DNA of 64,000 bases from Novosphingobium sp. (GTDB lineage: Bacteria > Pseudomonadota > Alphaproteobacteria > Sphingomonadales > Sphingomonadaceae). Where the stretch lies: the NCBI GenBank assembly GCA_017745295.1, contig JAGHZR010000004.1, forward strand, positions 336,405 through 400,404. The letters are read 5' to 3'. Below the pieces are notes generated by a model. That model saw only the letters and a program-made list of their open reading frames with translations, searched no databases and had not been told where the DNA came from. Shown here in pieces: positions 37,509 through 45,588 of this stretch (the first letter of the stretch is position 1; the number at the start of each line of letters is the position of its first letter). Made by a program: the position numbers and the translations under genes.

Positions 37509-38566
37509 GGGCGGTTCTCCGTCGGCGCGCAGTTTTGGGCGCTGCCGGTGGTGATGAGGTGCTGTGCGGCCCGGAACACGGGCAGTCCGTCGATGCCCAG
37601 TTCGGACAGGCGCTGTGCCTGTCCCAGGGCGTCGGCGTTGTAGAGGCGGTCGAAGCGGGCCTGCTCGGCGGCTGGGAGCGGTGAGAAGTCCACGCCGTCG
37701 CTCTTGCCGAAGGCGATGCCGTCCGCCTCGGCCTTTAGCAGCTCGCGGTTCAGCGCCGCTTCCCAGTCCTTGCGGGAATGGACCAACAGGGACTGGAGGT
37801 CCTGCGGCAGCCGGGCGAAGGCGCGGTCCGAAATCGCGCGGGCCGGGTAGGCGCCGCGGCTGAAACGGATCGTGGTGAAGTGCTTGGCGACTTCGGAGAA
37901 GTGCAGGCTCTTGATGGTGTCGGCCGGAGCGACGACGCCGTCGATCACACCCTTGGCCAGAGCGGAATAGACCTCGCTCATCGGCATGTTGACGGGATCG
38001 GCACCCAGTTCCTTGAGCACGTCCACGGCATCGCTCTGGGCGCGCAGGCGCAGGCCGCGGAAGTCCTCCAGGTGCCGGATCGGCCGGGTGCGGGTGAGCA
38101 CGCCCGGAAAATTCCCGCCCTGGACGGCCAGCACGCGCAGCCCTTCCAGTTCCTTGCCGAAGCCGGGGAAGCGACCGGCCAGGCAGTCGTAGACGGCGAT
38201 CTGCTCGCCGATATCGCGCACGCCGCCATAGAAGCCGGACTGCACCCGCAGCAAATGCGCGCCGCCCTTGGCGTAGATCGGCGTGATCAGCCCGATGTCG
38301 GCCACCCCGTGGCGGATCTCCTCCATGCTCATGTCGTTGGAGAGCAGCGCGCCCGACCAGTAGGGGCGGAAGGCGATCCGCCCGCCGCTGTCGCGGGCGA
38401 CCTTGTCCATCCACTCCTGGTCGGCGCGGCTGAACGGGTGGCTGGGCGGATAGGGGCTGGCATATGTCAGCGTATGTTCGGCGCGCGTCGTCGGGGCCTC
38501 GCCGCAGGAGGCGAGCGGGAGCGCGAGGGCGAGCACGGCGGGGGCAAGCAGGAGCTTCAGGCGCAT
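37505..38566 (-). CDS. dctP: TRAP transporter substrate-binding lipoprotein DctP
   Basis: Binds the solute for the DctQM permease; 353 aa of the DctP family (SPYPPSHPFSRADQEW, LRAQSDAVDVLKELGADPVNMP across the domain hinge). The N-terminus has a lipobox LASC with the lipid-accepting Cys at residue 21, so it is probably a membrane-anchored lipoprotein instead of the usual free periplasmic protein. The ribosome-binding site GGGAGG lies in the last codons of dctM. Context (CoA-transferases downstream) suggests a carboxylic acid ligand, for example an aromatic or hydroxy acid. Confidence 0.88.
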   Translation of the reverse strand: MRLKLLLAPAVLALALPLASCGEAPTTRAEHTLTYASPYPPSHPFSRADQEWMDKVARDSGGRIAFRPYWSGALLSNDMSMEEIRHGVADIGLITPIYAKGGAHLLRVQSGFYGGVRDIGEQIAVYDCLAGRFPGFGKELEGLRVLAVQGGNFPGVLTRTRPIRHLEDFRGLRLRAQSDAVDVLKELGADPVNMPMSEVYSALAKGVIDGVVAPADTIKSLHFSEVAKHFTTIRFSRGAYPARAISDRAFARLPQDLQSLLVHSRKDWEAALNRELLKAEADGIAFGKSDGVDFSPLPAAEQARFDRLYNADALGQAQRLSELGIDGLPVFRAAQHLITTGSAQNCAPTENRP

Positions 38567-38570
38567 CGGA

Positions 38571-39875
38571 TCAGCCTCCCGTCACGCTGGGCAGCCACAG
38601 GGTCAGCGCGGGAACCGCGATGATCAGGGCGAGGTGGAAGAAGTCGGCGACGAGGAAGGGCACGATGCCCCGGAAGATCGCGGCCAGCGGTATGTCCTTG
38701 GCGATGCCCTGGATGACGTAGACGTTCAGGCCCAGCGGGGGATGGATGAACCCGATCTCCATGGTGCGCGTCAGGAAGATGCCGAACCAGATCGCGCTGT
38801 AGCCCAGCTCCTGCGCGATCGGCAGGAAGATCGGGGTGGTCAGCAGCATCAGCGCCAGCCCGTCGAGGAAGGAACCCAGCAGCAGCAGCAGCGCGGCCAT
38901 GGCGATGATGGCGATCACCGGACTGGCGTGCATGCCGCGCACCCAGTCGGACATGACATCGGCGATGCCCGTCACGCTGATGAACGTCGCGAAGAGGATG
39001 GCGCCGATGATGACGACGTAGATCATGCCCGCCGTGCGCAGGGTGGAGGCCACTGCCTCGCCGATCGCCGCGCGGCTGAAGGCGCCGCGCAGCGCGCAGA
39101 GGCCGAGCGCCGCGACGACGCCCACGGAGGCCGCCTCGGTAGGCGTGAACCAGCCGATCATCAGGCCGCCGATGACGAAGACCACCAGGGCGATCACGTC
39201 GAGGATGCGGCCGAGGCCGAGGATGCGCATCCGCCAGCCCACGCGCTCCGACTTGGGGCCGAGTTCCGGGCGCAAGTGGCACAGGATGCTGATGGCGATC
39301 ATGTAGAACAGCGCCTGGGTGGCGCCCGGGATGATCGAGGCGGCAAAGAGCTTGCCGATCGACTGTTCGGCGATGATGCCGAAGACGATCAGCGCGCCCG
39401 AAGGCGGGATCAGCGAGCCCAGCGTGCCGCCCGCTGCCAGCGCTCCGGCGGCGAAACCGGGCTGGTAACCGGCGCGGCGCATCTCGGGCAGGGCGGCGGC
39501 GCCCACGGTGGCGACCGTGGCGAGGCTCGATCCGCTGATGGCGCCGAAGCCGCCGCAGCCCGCGATCGAGGCCAGCGCGAGGCCGCCCTTGCGATGGCCG
39601 ACGAAGCGCGCGGCCACGTCGAAGAAGTCGCGGCTGGCTCCGGCGGCGAAGCACAAGTGCGCCATGAGCAGAAACAGCGGCAGGACGCCCAGTTCGTATT
39701 TCATGACGGTTTCGAAGGCGACGACGCCGCCTTTGATGATGGCCGCCTCGGGCGAGATCAGCACGGCCAGGCCGACCAGGCCGACGCCGGCAAGCCCGAC
39801 GCCGATGGGAACGCCGACGGCCAACAGGCCGAGCAGCGCGAAAATGCCGATAAGGCCGATAACCTCGGGACTCAT
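38571..39875 (-). CDS. dctM: TRAP transporter large permease DctM
   Basis: Inner-membrane protein of 434 aa with about 12 hydrophobic segments, the usual length for DctM. Family motifs: GVPIGVGLAGVG, GGFGAISGSSLATVATVG, GSLIPPSGALIVFGI and the C-terminal GFIHPPLGLNVYVIQG. It drives sodium-coupled uptake together with DctQ and DctP. Its ATG overlaps the dctQ stop, and dctP starts 4 bp after it; the longer upstream frame is discarded. Confidence 0.93.
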   Translation of the reverse strand: MSPEVIGLIGIFALLGLLAVGVPIGVGLAGVGLVGLAVLISPEAAIIKGGVVAFETVMKYELGVLPLFLLMAHLCFAAGASRDFFDVAARFVGHRKGGLALASIAGCGGFGAISGSSLATVATVGAAALPEMRRAGYQPGFAAGALAAGGTLGSLIPPSGALIVFGIIAEQSIGKLFAASIIPGATQALFYMIAISILCHLRPELGPKSERVGWRMRILGLGRILDVIALVVFVIGGLMIGWFTPTEAASVGVVAALGLCALRGAFSRAAIGEAVASTLRTAGMIYVVIIGAILFATFISVTGIADVMSDWVRGMHASPVIAIIAMAALLLLLGSFLDGLALMLLTTPIFLPIAQELGYSAIWFGIFLTRTMEIGFIHPPLGLNVYVIQGIAKDIPLAAIFRGIVPFLVADFFHLALIIAVPALTLWLPSVTGG

Positions 39876-40393
39876 GGAGCGCTCCGGCGGAAGAGGCTGC
39901 GCAGGAACAGCGCGGCGATGAACAGCAGCGCGCCGACCTGAAGCAGGCGCAAGGGCGTGATGGGAATGTGGAGAAGCTCGGTCCGCTCGTGACCGCCCCA
40001 CAGGTCGTGGATCAGCCAGAGCCCAGCCCCGGCCAGCACCAGGAACAGCACCGCGGCCAGCGCCGCCGAGACTCTGGCCAGGCGCTGGACGGTGGGCGCA
40101 CTCAGCCGCTCGGTCAGGATGTGGACGGCGGCATGCGAACCCTTGAGCGTCGCGAAGATCATCGCCGAGGAGGCGATCAGGACGATGCAGCACTGCACGA
40201 CTTCGATCGAGCCGAGCAGCGTAAAGCCGGTATGGCGGCCCAGCACCGCGACGGCGTCGGTGGCCATGGCCACGAACAGGCCGGCGCCGCCGATCAGATA
40301 GGCCACGCGGGTGGCGCCTCCGGGCACCTCGGGTGCCTGTGGCGACTCGCTTGCCGAGGGCGCTTCGCTGCCCGCGTCCAGGTCGTTCTGCAT
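39872..40393 (-). CDS. dctQ: TRAP transporter small permease DctQ
   Basis: Small membrane subunit of 173 aa with four hydrophobic segments after a 27-residue Ser/Pro/Ala-rich N-terminus; family feature VLGRHTGFTLLGSIEVVQ. It starts the eight-gene operon. ATG 40393 is preceded by TAGGAGAGG. The promoter lies 70-95 bp upstream. Confidence 0.88.
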   Translation of the reverse strand: MQNDLDAGSEAPSASESPQAPEVPGGATRVAYLIGGAGLFVAMATDAVAVLGRHTGFTLLGSIEVVQCCIVLIASSAMIFATLKGSHAAVHILTERLSAPTVQRLARVSAALAAVLFLVLAGAGLWLIHDLWGGHERTELLHIPITPLRLLQVGALLFIAALFLRSLFRRSAP

Positions 40394-40460
40394 TTTCCTC
40401 TCCTAAGGCGGCCTTATTGACAGCCTTGCGCTTCAACCGTCTAATACCGTGACAGACAAC

Positions 40461-40488
40461 ATGGTAGATAGATTCAACTATCTGTCAA
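40461..40488 (-). promoter_or_regulatory. promoter of the dctQ operon with MarR operator in its spacer
   Basis: On the minus strand, TTGACA (40488-40483), a 16-bp spacer and TACCAT (40466-40461). The spacer is almost wholly filled by the inverted repeat AGATAG-ATTCAA-CTATCT (plus strand 40466-40483), the expected form of a MarR dimer site. The divergent MarR gene starts 35 bp away, so the same site can control both directions. Confidence 0.75.
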
Positions 40489-40522
40489 CTACACCAAATG
40501 AGAATGAGGCAGGGACGAAAAC

Positions 40523-41020
40523 GTGGTGCGCGGGACCAGCAAGCGGGAACAGGCGGAAGCGGAAGAGCAGAGCATCAAGCTGGGCCGGCTGGACGAATTC
40601 ATCGGATTTCGCCTGAGGCGCATCCAGAACCAGCTCTCGCGCGATTTCGCGGCGGCCACAGCCGATCGCAACATGCGTTCGGGGCTGTTTTCCTCGCTCT
40701 CGATCGTCGCGGCCAATCCGGGGATTTCCCAGAACGAACTGTCCAAGGCGGTGGGCTTGGACAAGTCGATCACGGTCCAGATCGTCGATGAGCTGGAGAA
40801 GCGCGAACTTGCCGTGCGCGAGCGGTCGCCCACCGATCGGCGGCGCCATGCCCTGTTCGTCACCGATTCGGGCAAGGCCTATCTCGATGAGCTGTTCGCG
40901 ATCCTGACGGAGACGGAAGATGCCGTCCTACACCAGCTCACTCGGGCAGAACTCGCCCTTTTGCGGGAATTGCTGGACCGCATGTACTTGGCTTACGACG
41001 AGTCCAGAATTTCGCTATAA
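40523..41020 (+). CDS. MarR-family transcriptional regulator
   Basis: Winged-helix dimeric regulator of 165 aa. The helix-turn-helix and wing are visible in NPGISQNELSKAVGLDKSITVQIVDELEKRELAVRERSPTDRRRHALFVT (residues about 66-114; read as separate helices alpha-2 to wing). The GTG start has AGGGA upstream. It is divergent from the TRAP/CoA operon and upstream of the receptor/esterase operon. MarR proteins that govern hydroxycinnamate genes (FerR, CouR types) sense CoA thioesters; with three CoA-transferases in the operon the same may hold here, which is inference. Confidence 0.9.
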   Translation: MVRGTSKREQAEAEEQSIKLGRLDEFIGFRLRRIQNQLSRDFAAATADRNMRSGLFSSLSIVAANPGISQNELSKAVGLDKSITVQIVDELEKRELAVRERSPTDRRRHALFVTDSGKAYLDELFAILTETEDAVLHQLTRAELALLRELLDRMYLAYDESRISL

Positions 41021-41045
41021 AGAAAAACAATATCGTCCACTCAAA

Positions 41046-41057
41046 AGATAGTTGACA
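41046..41057 (+). promoter_or_regulatory. second candidate MarR site overlapping a -35 element
   Basis: AGATAGTTGA (41046-41055) is identical to the 10-nt core of the dctQ operator read on the minus strand, and as there it runs into TTGACA (41052-41057). The second half-site is not conserved and no good -10 is seen about 17 bp on. It suggests that the receptor/esterase operon belongs to the same regulon. Confidence 0.55.
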
Positions 41058-41153
41058 TACTCCACGATTGAGTCGCATCATCGGGTTGTCGATGGCGCCA
41101 GGAGCGCCTGCGGACGGCGACAACGCCGCTGCGACGAGTGGAGAGGTCATGTC

Positions 41154-41169
41154 GTGTCCCTTGGGACAC
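41154..41169 (+). other. leader hairpin before the receptor gene
   Basis: GTGTCCC (41154-41160), TT, GGGACAC (41163-41169): a perfect short inverted repeat in the approximately 170-nt untranslated leader of the receptor gene. Its function is unknown; a two-base loop would force opening of the terminal pair. Confidence 0.35.
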
Positions 41170-41249
41170 TCCCTGCTGTTGCTCCTTTCGCGCCGGTGCC
41201 ATCGCCGAAACGATAAATGCCCGGTACGGCCGGGTTGGGAGGTCAATAG

Positions 41250-44000
41250 ATGTCGCGCCTTACCTTGCGTCACCCCGTTTCCCGTCTGGTTTCCTATGGA
41301 GCCATGGCCGCTTTCGCCCTGGCGGCGTCTGCTGCCCAGGCCCAAAATCAGGATCAGGCGGAATCCGGCGCCCCCTCGCAGGAAACCGCAGCCGATGCAG
41401 GCCAGGCTCCTGACGACAGCGGCTCGCCGTCGGTTCAGGAAATCATCGTCACCGGTACCAGCATCCGCGGCGCGGCGCCGGTCGGCTCTCCACTGGTCGC
41501 CGTGGGCCGGGCGGAAATCGACCAGTCCGCCGCCACCACCACGATCCGGGTGCTTCAGGAGACCCCGCAGATCACCAACTACGGCGTTTCGGATACGAGC
41601 CGCAGCGGCGCGGGCGGCGCCGGCAACGTCGTCTACGGCAACTCGATCAATTTGCGCGGCGTAGGACCCTACGCGACGCTGACGCTGATCAACGGTCGTC
41701 GCGCCGTGCCGCAGGGCACGACCGGCGCCACGATCGATCCCTCCACCATTCCCACGCTGGCGCTGGAACGTGTCGAGGTGATCGCCGACGGCGCTTCGGC
41801 GGTCTACGGCTCGGATGCGGTGGCGGGCGTCGCGAACCTGATCCTGCGCCGCAACTACGAAGGCGCGCAGATCGAAGTGCAGCACGGCGTGGCCGATCAC
41901 TACTTCGAAAGCCAGGTGGGTATCGTCGCCGGCCACAAGTGGTCGACGGGCCAGGTCACGGCCTCGTTCCAGCACACCTATCGCAGCAATCTGAGCGGCC
42001 GCGACCGGGATTTCTACGGCGCCGACCTCACGACGCGCGGCGGTGCGGACTACCGCGTCAGCCAGTGCGCGCCGGGTAACATCGTGACCGGCGGGCGCAG
42101 CTACGCGATCCCGGCAGGCGGCGCGACGCCGGGCAACCTCGCCGCCGGCACCGTCAACCGGTGCGACAATCTCAAGGCGATCGACCTCGTGCCGCAGCAG
42201 GAGATCAACGCCGGCACCATCAACTTCGACCAGGACATCACGGACGGCATCCGCTTCTACGCGGACGTCTATGCTTCTCGCCGCGATGCCCTGCGCCGGG
42301 GCCAGGTGGCCGCGCAGAACCTGACCGTTCCGCGCAGCAATGCATTCTTCGTGTCGCCCGCCGGAACCAATCCGGCCAGCGAGACCGTGCAGTATTCGTT
42401 CGTCAACGACTACGGCCCCTACTCGACCTCGGACATCACCTCGAAGACGATCCAGGGCACCGCAGGCATCACCGCCGATCTGTTCGGCGACTGGCAGCTC
42501 GATCTCTACGGCAGCTACGGCTGGAACAAGGACCGCGTGTTCAGCCAGGGCGGCCAGACCGATTCTGCCGCCCTGGCCGCCGCTCTGGCCAGCAGCAATC
42601 CGGCGACCGCGTTCAATCCCTTCGGCACGTCGGTCAACGATCCCGGCGTCGTCGCGGCGATCATGAACAACGTCAGCACCACGCAGGGCATCAGCCGCAT
42701 GAAGGCGGCCGAAGCGAAGCTGGACGGTACCCTGTTCACCCTGCCGGGCGGCGACGTGAAGCTGGCGGTGGGCGCGGAGTACTACAAGCTGAACCTGCGG
42801 ACCGGCCAGCTGCGCGGCCGCCTGGAATCGCAGACCGGCACGGATATCCGCCTCTCGCGCAATGTGAAGTCGGCCTATGCGGAAGTGCTGGTGCCGATCT
42901 TCGGCCCCGGCAACGCGATCCCCGGCTTCCACAGCCTGCAACTCGACGTGGCTGGCCGCATCGACAAGTACAGCGACGTCGGCACCACCAAGAACCCCAA
43001 GATCGGCATCAACTGGGAGCCGGTCGCCGACCTCAAGCTGCACGGCAGCTACGGGGAATCCTTCCGCGCGCCGCTGCTGACCCAGCTTGTCAGCGCGGGC
43101 GGATCGCAGCTCTATATCCAGAACTACTTCGATCCCACCGTCGGCGCGACCGTGCAGGGCGTGGCGCTTTCGGGCGGCAACCTCGATCTCCGGCCCGAGA
43201 CGGCGCGGACCTGGTCGTTCGGCGGCGAATATTCGCCGGCCTTCCTGCCCGGCGCGCAGTTCAGCGTGAACTACTTCGACATCGTCTACGAAGGCCAGAT
43301 CAACGGCTATCTGTCGAACCTGAACGTGCTGCGTCAGGAGAACCTCTATAGCTCGATCATCACGCGCGGCGCGGCGGCACAGGCGCGCATTGCCGAGCTG
43401 GTCAACTCCGGCCTCACCGTCAACGGCGGCACGGCCGCGAACGCGCTGGCTACCGGTGTCTTCGTCGACGGGCGCCCCAGCAACCTCGGCACCACGATCA
43501 CGCGCGGCCTGGACTTCGGTCTGGCGGTGCCGATCCGGACCGACAATGCCGGCGACTTCCGCTTCTCGCTGCGCGGCACGCACTTCTTCACCTACAAGGT
43601 GGGGATCACGCCCGACAGCCCGGTGATCGATCAGGCGAACAACATCGACTATCCGCTCAAGTGGCGCGCACGCGGCGTGGCGGGCTGGTCCAAGGGCGGG
43701 TTCGACGGCAGCGTCGTGGTCGCCTGGCAGAACGGCTACAACAATACTTACGTCGCGCCGGTGGAGCGCATCAAGTCCTACACCACGGTGGATCTGCGAC
43801 TGGCTTACGATCTCGAAGGAACCGGCATTCCCGGGACCGAGGGCGTCAAGATCGGGCTTGACGTGCAGAACCTGTTCGACCGCGATCCGCCATTCGTCGA
43901 CCTGGCGCCGACGTCCAACGGTGGCGGCGGCGGCTTCGATCCGCAGACCACCAATGCCATCGGTCGCATGATTTCCGTCTCGCTGAGCAAGACGTTCTGA
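41250..44000 (+). CDS. TonB-dependent receptor of the esterase operon
   Basis: Outer-membrane transporter of 916 aa, signal peptide about 1-32 (ending AAQAQ). QEIIVTGTSIRG serves as TonB-box region; plug motifs are SINLRGVGPYATLTLINGRR and DGASAVYGSDAVAGVANL; the barrel ends RMISVSLSKTF. GGGAGG precedes ATG 41250. Its stop overlaps the start of the next hydrolase gene as TGATG, so importer and hydrolases are co-translated. The cargo is likely an ester-type plant compound too large for porins. Confidence 0.93.
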   Translation: MSRLTLRHPVSRLVSYGAMAAFALAASAAQAQNQDQAESGAPSQETAADAGQAPDDSGSPSVQEIIVTGTSIRGAAPVGSPLVAVGRAEIDQSAATTTIRVLQETPQITNYGVSDTSRSGAGGAGNVVYGNSINLRGVGPYATLTLINGRRAVPQGTTGATIDPSTIPTLALERVEVIADGASAVYGSDAVAGVANLILRRNYEGAQIEVQHGVADHYFESQVGIVAGHKWSTGQVTASFQHTYRSNLSGRDRDFYGADLTTRGGADYRVSQCAPGNIVTGGRSYAIPAGGATPGNLAAGTVNRCDNLKAIDLVPQQEINAGTINFDQDITDGIRFYADVYASRRDALRRGQVAAQNLTVPRSNAFFVSPAGTNPASETVQYSFVNDYGPYSTSDITSKTIQGTAGITADLFGDWQLDLYGSYGWNKDRVFSQGGQTDSAALAAALASSNPATAFNPFGTSVNDPGVVAAIMNNVSTTQGISRMKAAEAKLDGTLFTLPGGDVKLAVGAEYYKLNLRTGQLRGRLESQTGTDIRLSRNVKSAYAEVLVPIFGPGNAIPGFHSLQLDVAGRIDKYSDVGTTKNPKIGINWEPVADLKLHGSYGESFRAPLLTQLVSAGGSQLYIQNYFDPTVGATVQGVALSGGNLDLRPETARTWSFGGEYSPAFLPGAQFSVNYFDIVYEGQINGYLSNLNVLRQENLYSSIITRGAAAQARIAELVNSGLTVNGGTAANALATGVFVDGRPSNLGTTITRGLDFGLAVPIRTDNAGDFRFSLRGTHFFTYKVGITPDSPVIDQANNIDYPLKWRARGVAGWSKGGFDGSVVVAWQNGYNNTYVAPVERIKSYTTVDLRLAYDLEGTGIPGTEGVKIGLDVQNLFDRDPPFVDLAPTSNGGGGGFDPQTTNAIGRMISVSLSKTF

Positions 44001-45553
44001 TGCGCCGCACGGCTTGCACCCTTGCCATGATCGGCGCAGCGATCGGCGCGCTCGTGGCCGCCGATCCCGCGCTGGCGGGGATCGACAAGGTCGACGGGCC
44101 GATCCCCGTCACCGCCCAGAGCCATGTCTACAACACAGCCTCGGTCCCCGGCTCCGTGCCCGCGGTGGACCTTGCCGCGCAGGGCTATATGGAGGAGGAA
44201 TACTTCCTTCACGGCACCGCCGACGCCTATCGCCATGATCCCTCGGGCGCCTTGGCGGTGCTGGCCAAGGATGTCCCCTATGGCACCCGCATCGTCGTGC
44301 GGCGTCCGAAGGACGCGGCGAAGTTCAGCGGCCTGGTCCATTTCGAGCCGATCCACCCTTCGCAGGGGGGAACCTCGCACTGGGTGGCGATGTCGGGCTA
44401 CATGATGGCGCATGGCGACATCTACGTGGCGGCAGGGCTGGGCGACGATGCGCCGTCCCGCGCGATCTCCGCCAAGGGGCCGGTGCCGACCGCGCAAAGC
44501 CAGGTGCTCCAGTGGTTCGATCCGCAGCGCTACGGCGCGATCCAGTGGCCCGCGGAGGACGGCATCCGCTATCAGGTCATGGCGGACATGGGCGCGCTGC
44601 TGCGCAGCGACACGCCGCAGAATCCCCTGCGCGGGCTGAAAGTGCGCCGCATCCTGGTCGGCGGCTGGTCGTTCACCGGCAGCGTCCAGCGCACTTTCAT
44701 CAACGAGGGCTTTCATGATCGCGCCCGCCTGCCCGGCGGCAAGCCGGTGTTCGACGGCTACCTCATCGGCATTTCCTCGCGCTGGAACGGCGGCGGCTAC
44801 ATTCCGCTCAACAGCCAGGAACCGGTGACTCACAACGACGATCCTCGCCGTACGCTCAAGCCTATCGACGTGCCGGTGATCGAATTCATGTCGGAGTTCG
44901 AAGTCGGCACCGGACCCGGCCCGCAGACGTCCGACAGCGATGCGAAAGTGGGCGCACACCGGCTCTACCAGCTTGGCGCCGTGGTTCACGGTGCCAGCAT
45001 GATCGACGGCAATCCTCCGCGCGAGAAGCGTCCCAACTTCGTCCAGCTTGCCGCCAAGGGCTATCCGGTGGCGGGCGCGAAAGGCGAGGAAGCGCTGAAC
45101 GTCTGCCCCCTGCCGATCAGCGATGTGCCGCATGGCGCGCTCGCCCGCGCCGCCGTGGAGAACCTGCGGCTCTGGACGGACAAAGGCATCGCGCCGCCCC
45201 ATGCGCCGCCGCTTGCCTGGGACGGCGACAAGATCCGCCGCGACGCGGTGGGCAACCCGGTCGGCGGCATGCCGGTGGCCGAGTTCAAGGTGCCGCTGGC
45301 CTCCTATGGGCCGTACAAGGGGACGGACCTCCCCGCCTGCACGCCTGCCAAGGGCCGCCCGATTTTCGTGCGGGCCGATCTGGGCGGTGCGGCGCTCAAG
45401 GCGCGCTACGGCTCGGCAGAGGCGTTCGTCCGGCAGTACGATGCGCAAGTGGACGGCATGGTCAGGCAGCGCTGGCTGCTCCCCGAAGATGCCGCCGCGC
45501 TGAAGGAAAAGGCCCGCCGCGATGCCGGGGCGCAGTTCGCCGCCGGTTCCTGA
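44000..45553 (+). CDS. secreted alpha/beta-hydrolase-domain protein
   Basis: Protein of 517 aa with signal peptide (1-26, ending ALA) from the large bacterial alpha/beta-hydrolase-domain family found beside TonB receptors. The nucleophile elbow is GGWSFTGS (S224); PVIEFMSEFEV follows where the acid residue is expected, and GAVVHGAS later may supply the His. The substrate is unknown; an ester or lactone hydrolase is likely given the two further esterases downstream. ATG overlaps the receptor stop. Confidence 0.8.
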   Translation: MRRTACTLAMIGAAIGALVAADPALAGIDKVDGPIPVTAQSHVYNTASVPGSVPAVDLAAQGYMEEEYFLHGTADAYRHDPSGALAVLAKDVPYGTRIVVRRPKDAAKFSGLVHFEPIHPSQGGTSHWVAMSGYMMAHGDIYVAAGLGDDAPSRAISAKGPVPTAQSQVLQWFDPQRYGAIQWPAEDGIRYQVMADMGALLRSDTPQNPLRGLKVRRILVGGWSFTGSVQRTFINEGFHDRARLPGGKPVFDGYLIGISSRWNGGGYIPLNSQEPVTHNDDPRRTLKPIDVPVIEFMSEFEVGTGPGPQTSDSDAKVGAHRLYQLGAVVHGASMIDGNPPREKRPNFVQLAAKGYPVAGAKGEEALNVCPLPISDVPHGALARAAVENLRLWTDKGIAPPHAPPLAWDGDKIRRDAVGNPVGGMPVAEFKVPLASYGPYKGTDLPACTPAKGRPIFVRADLGGAALKARYGSAEAFVRQYDAQVDGMVRQRWLLPEDAAALKEKARRDAGAQFAAGS

Positions 45554-45588
45554 GGTCTGAAGGCCAGAAAGTTGAAGGTTTTCCCGAC

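Noticed and set aside
41068..41664. Plus-strand open frame overlapping the start of the TonB receptor
   Set aside because: It runs through the leader and receptor coding sequence in another frame, has Arg/Ser/Pro-rich shadow composition and no family resemblance.
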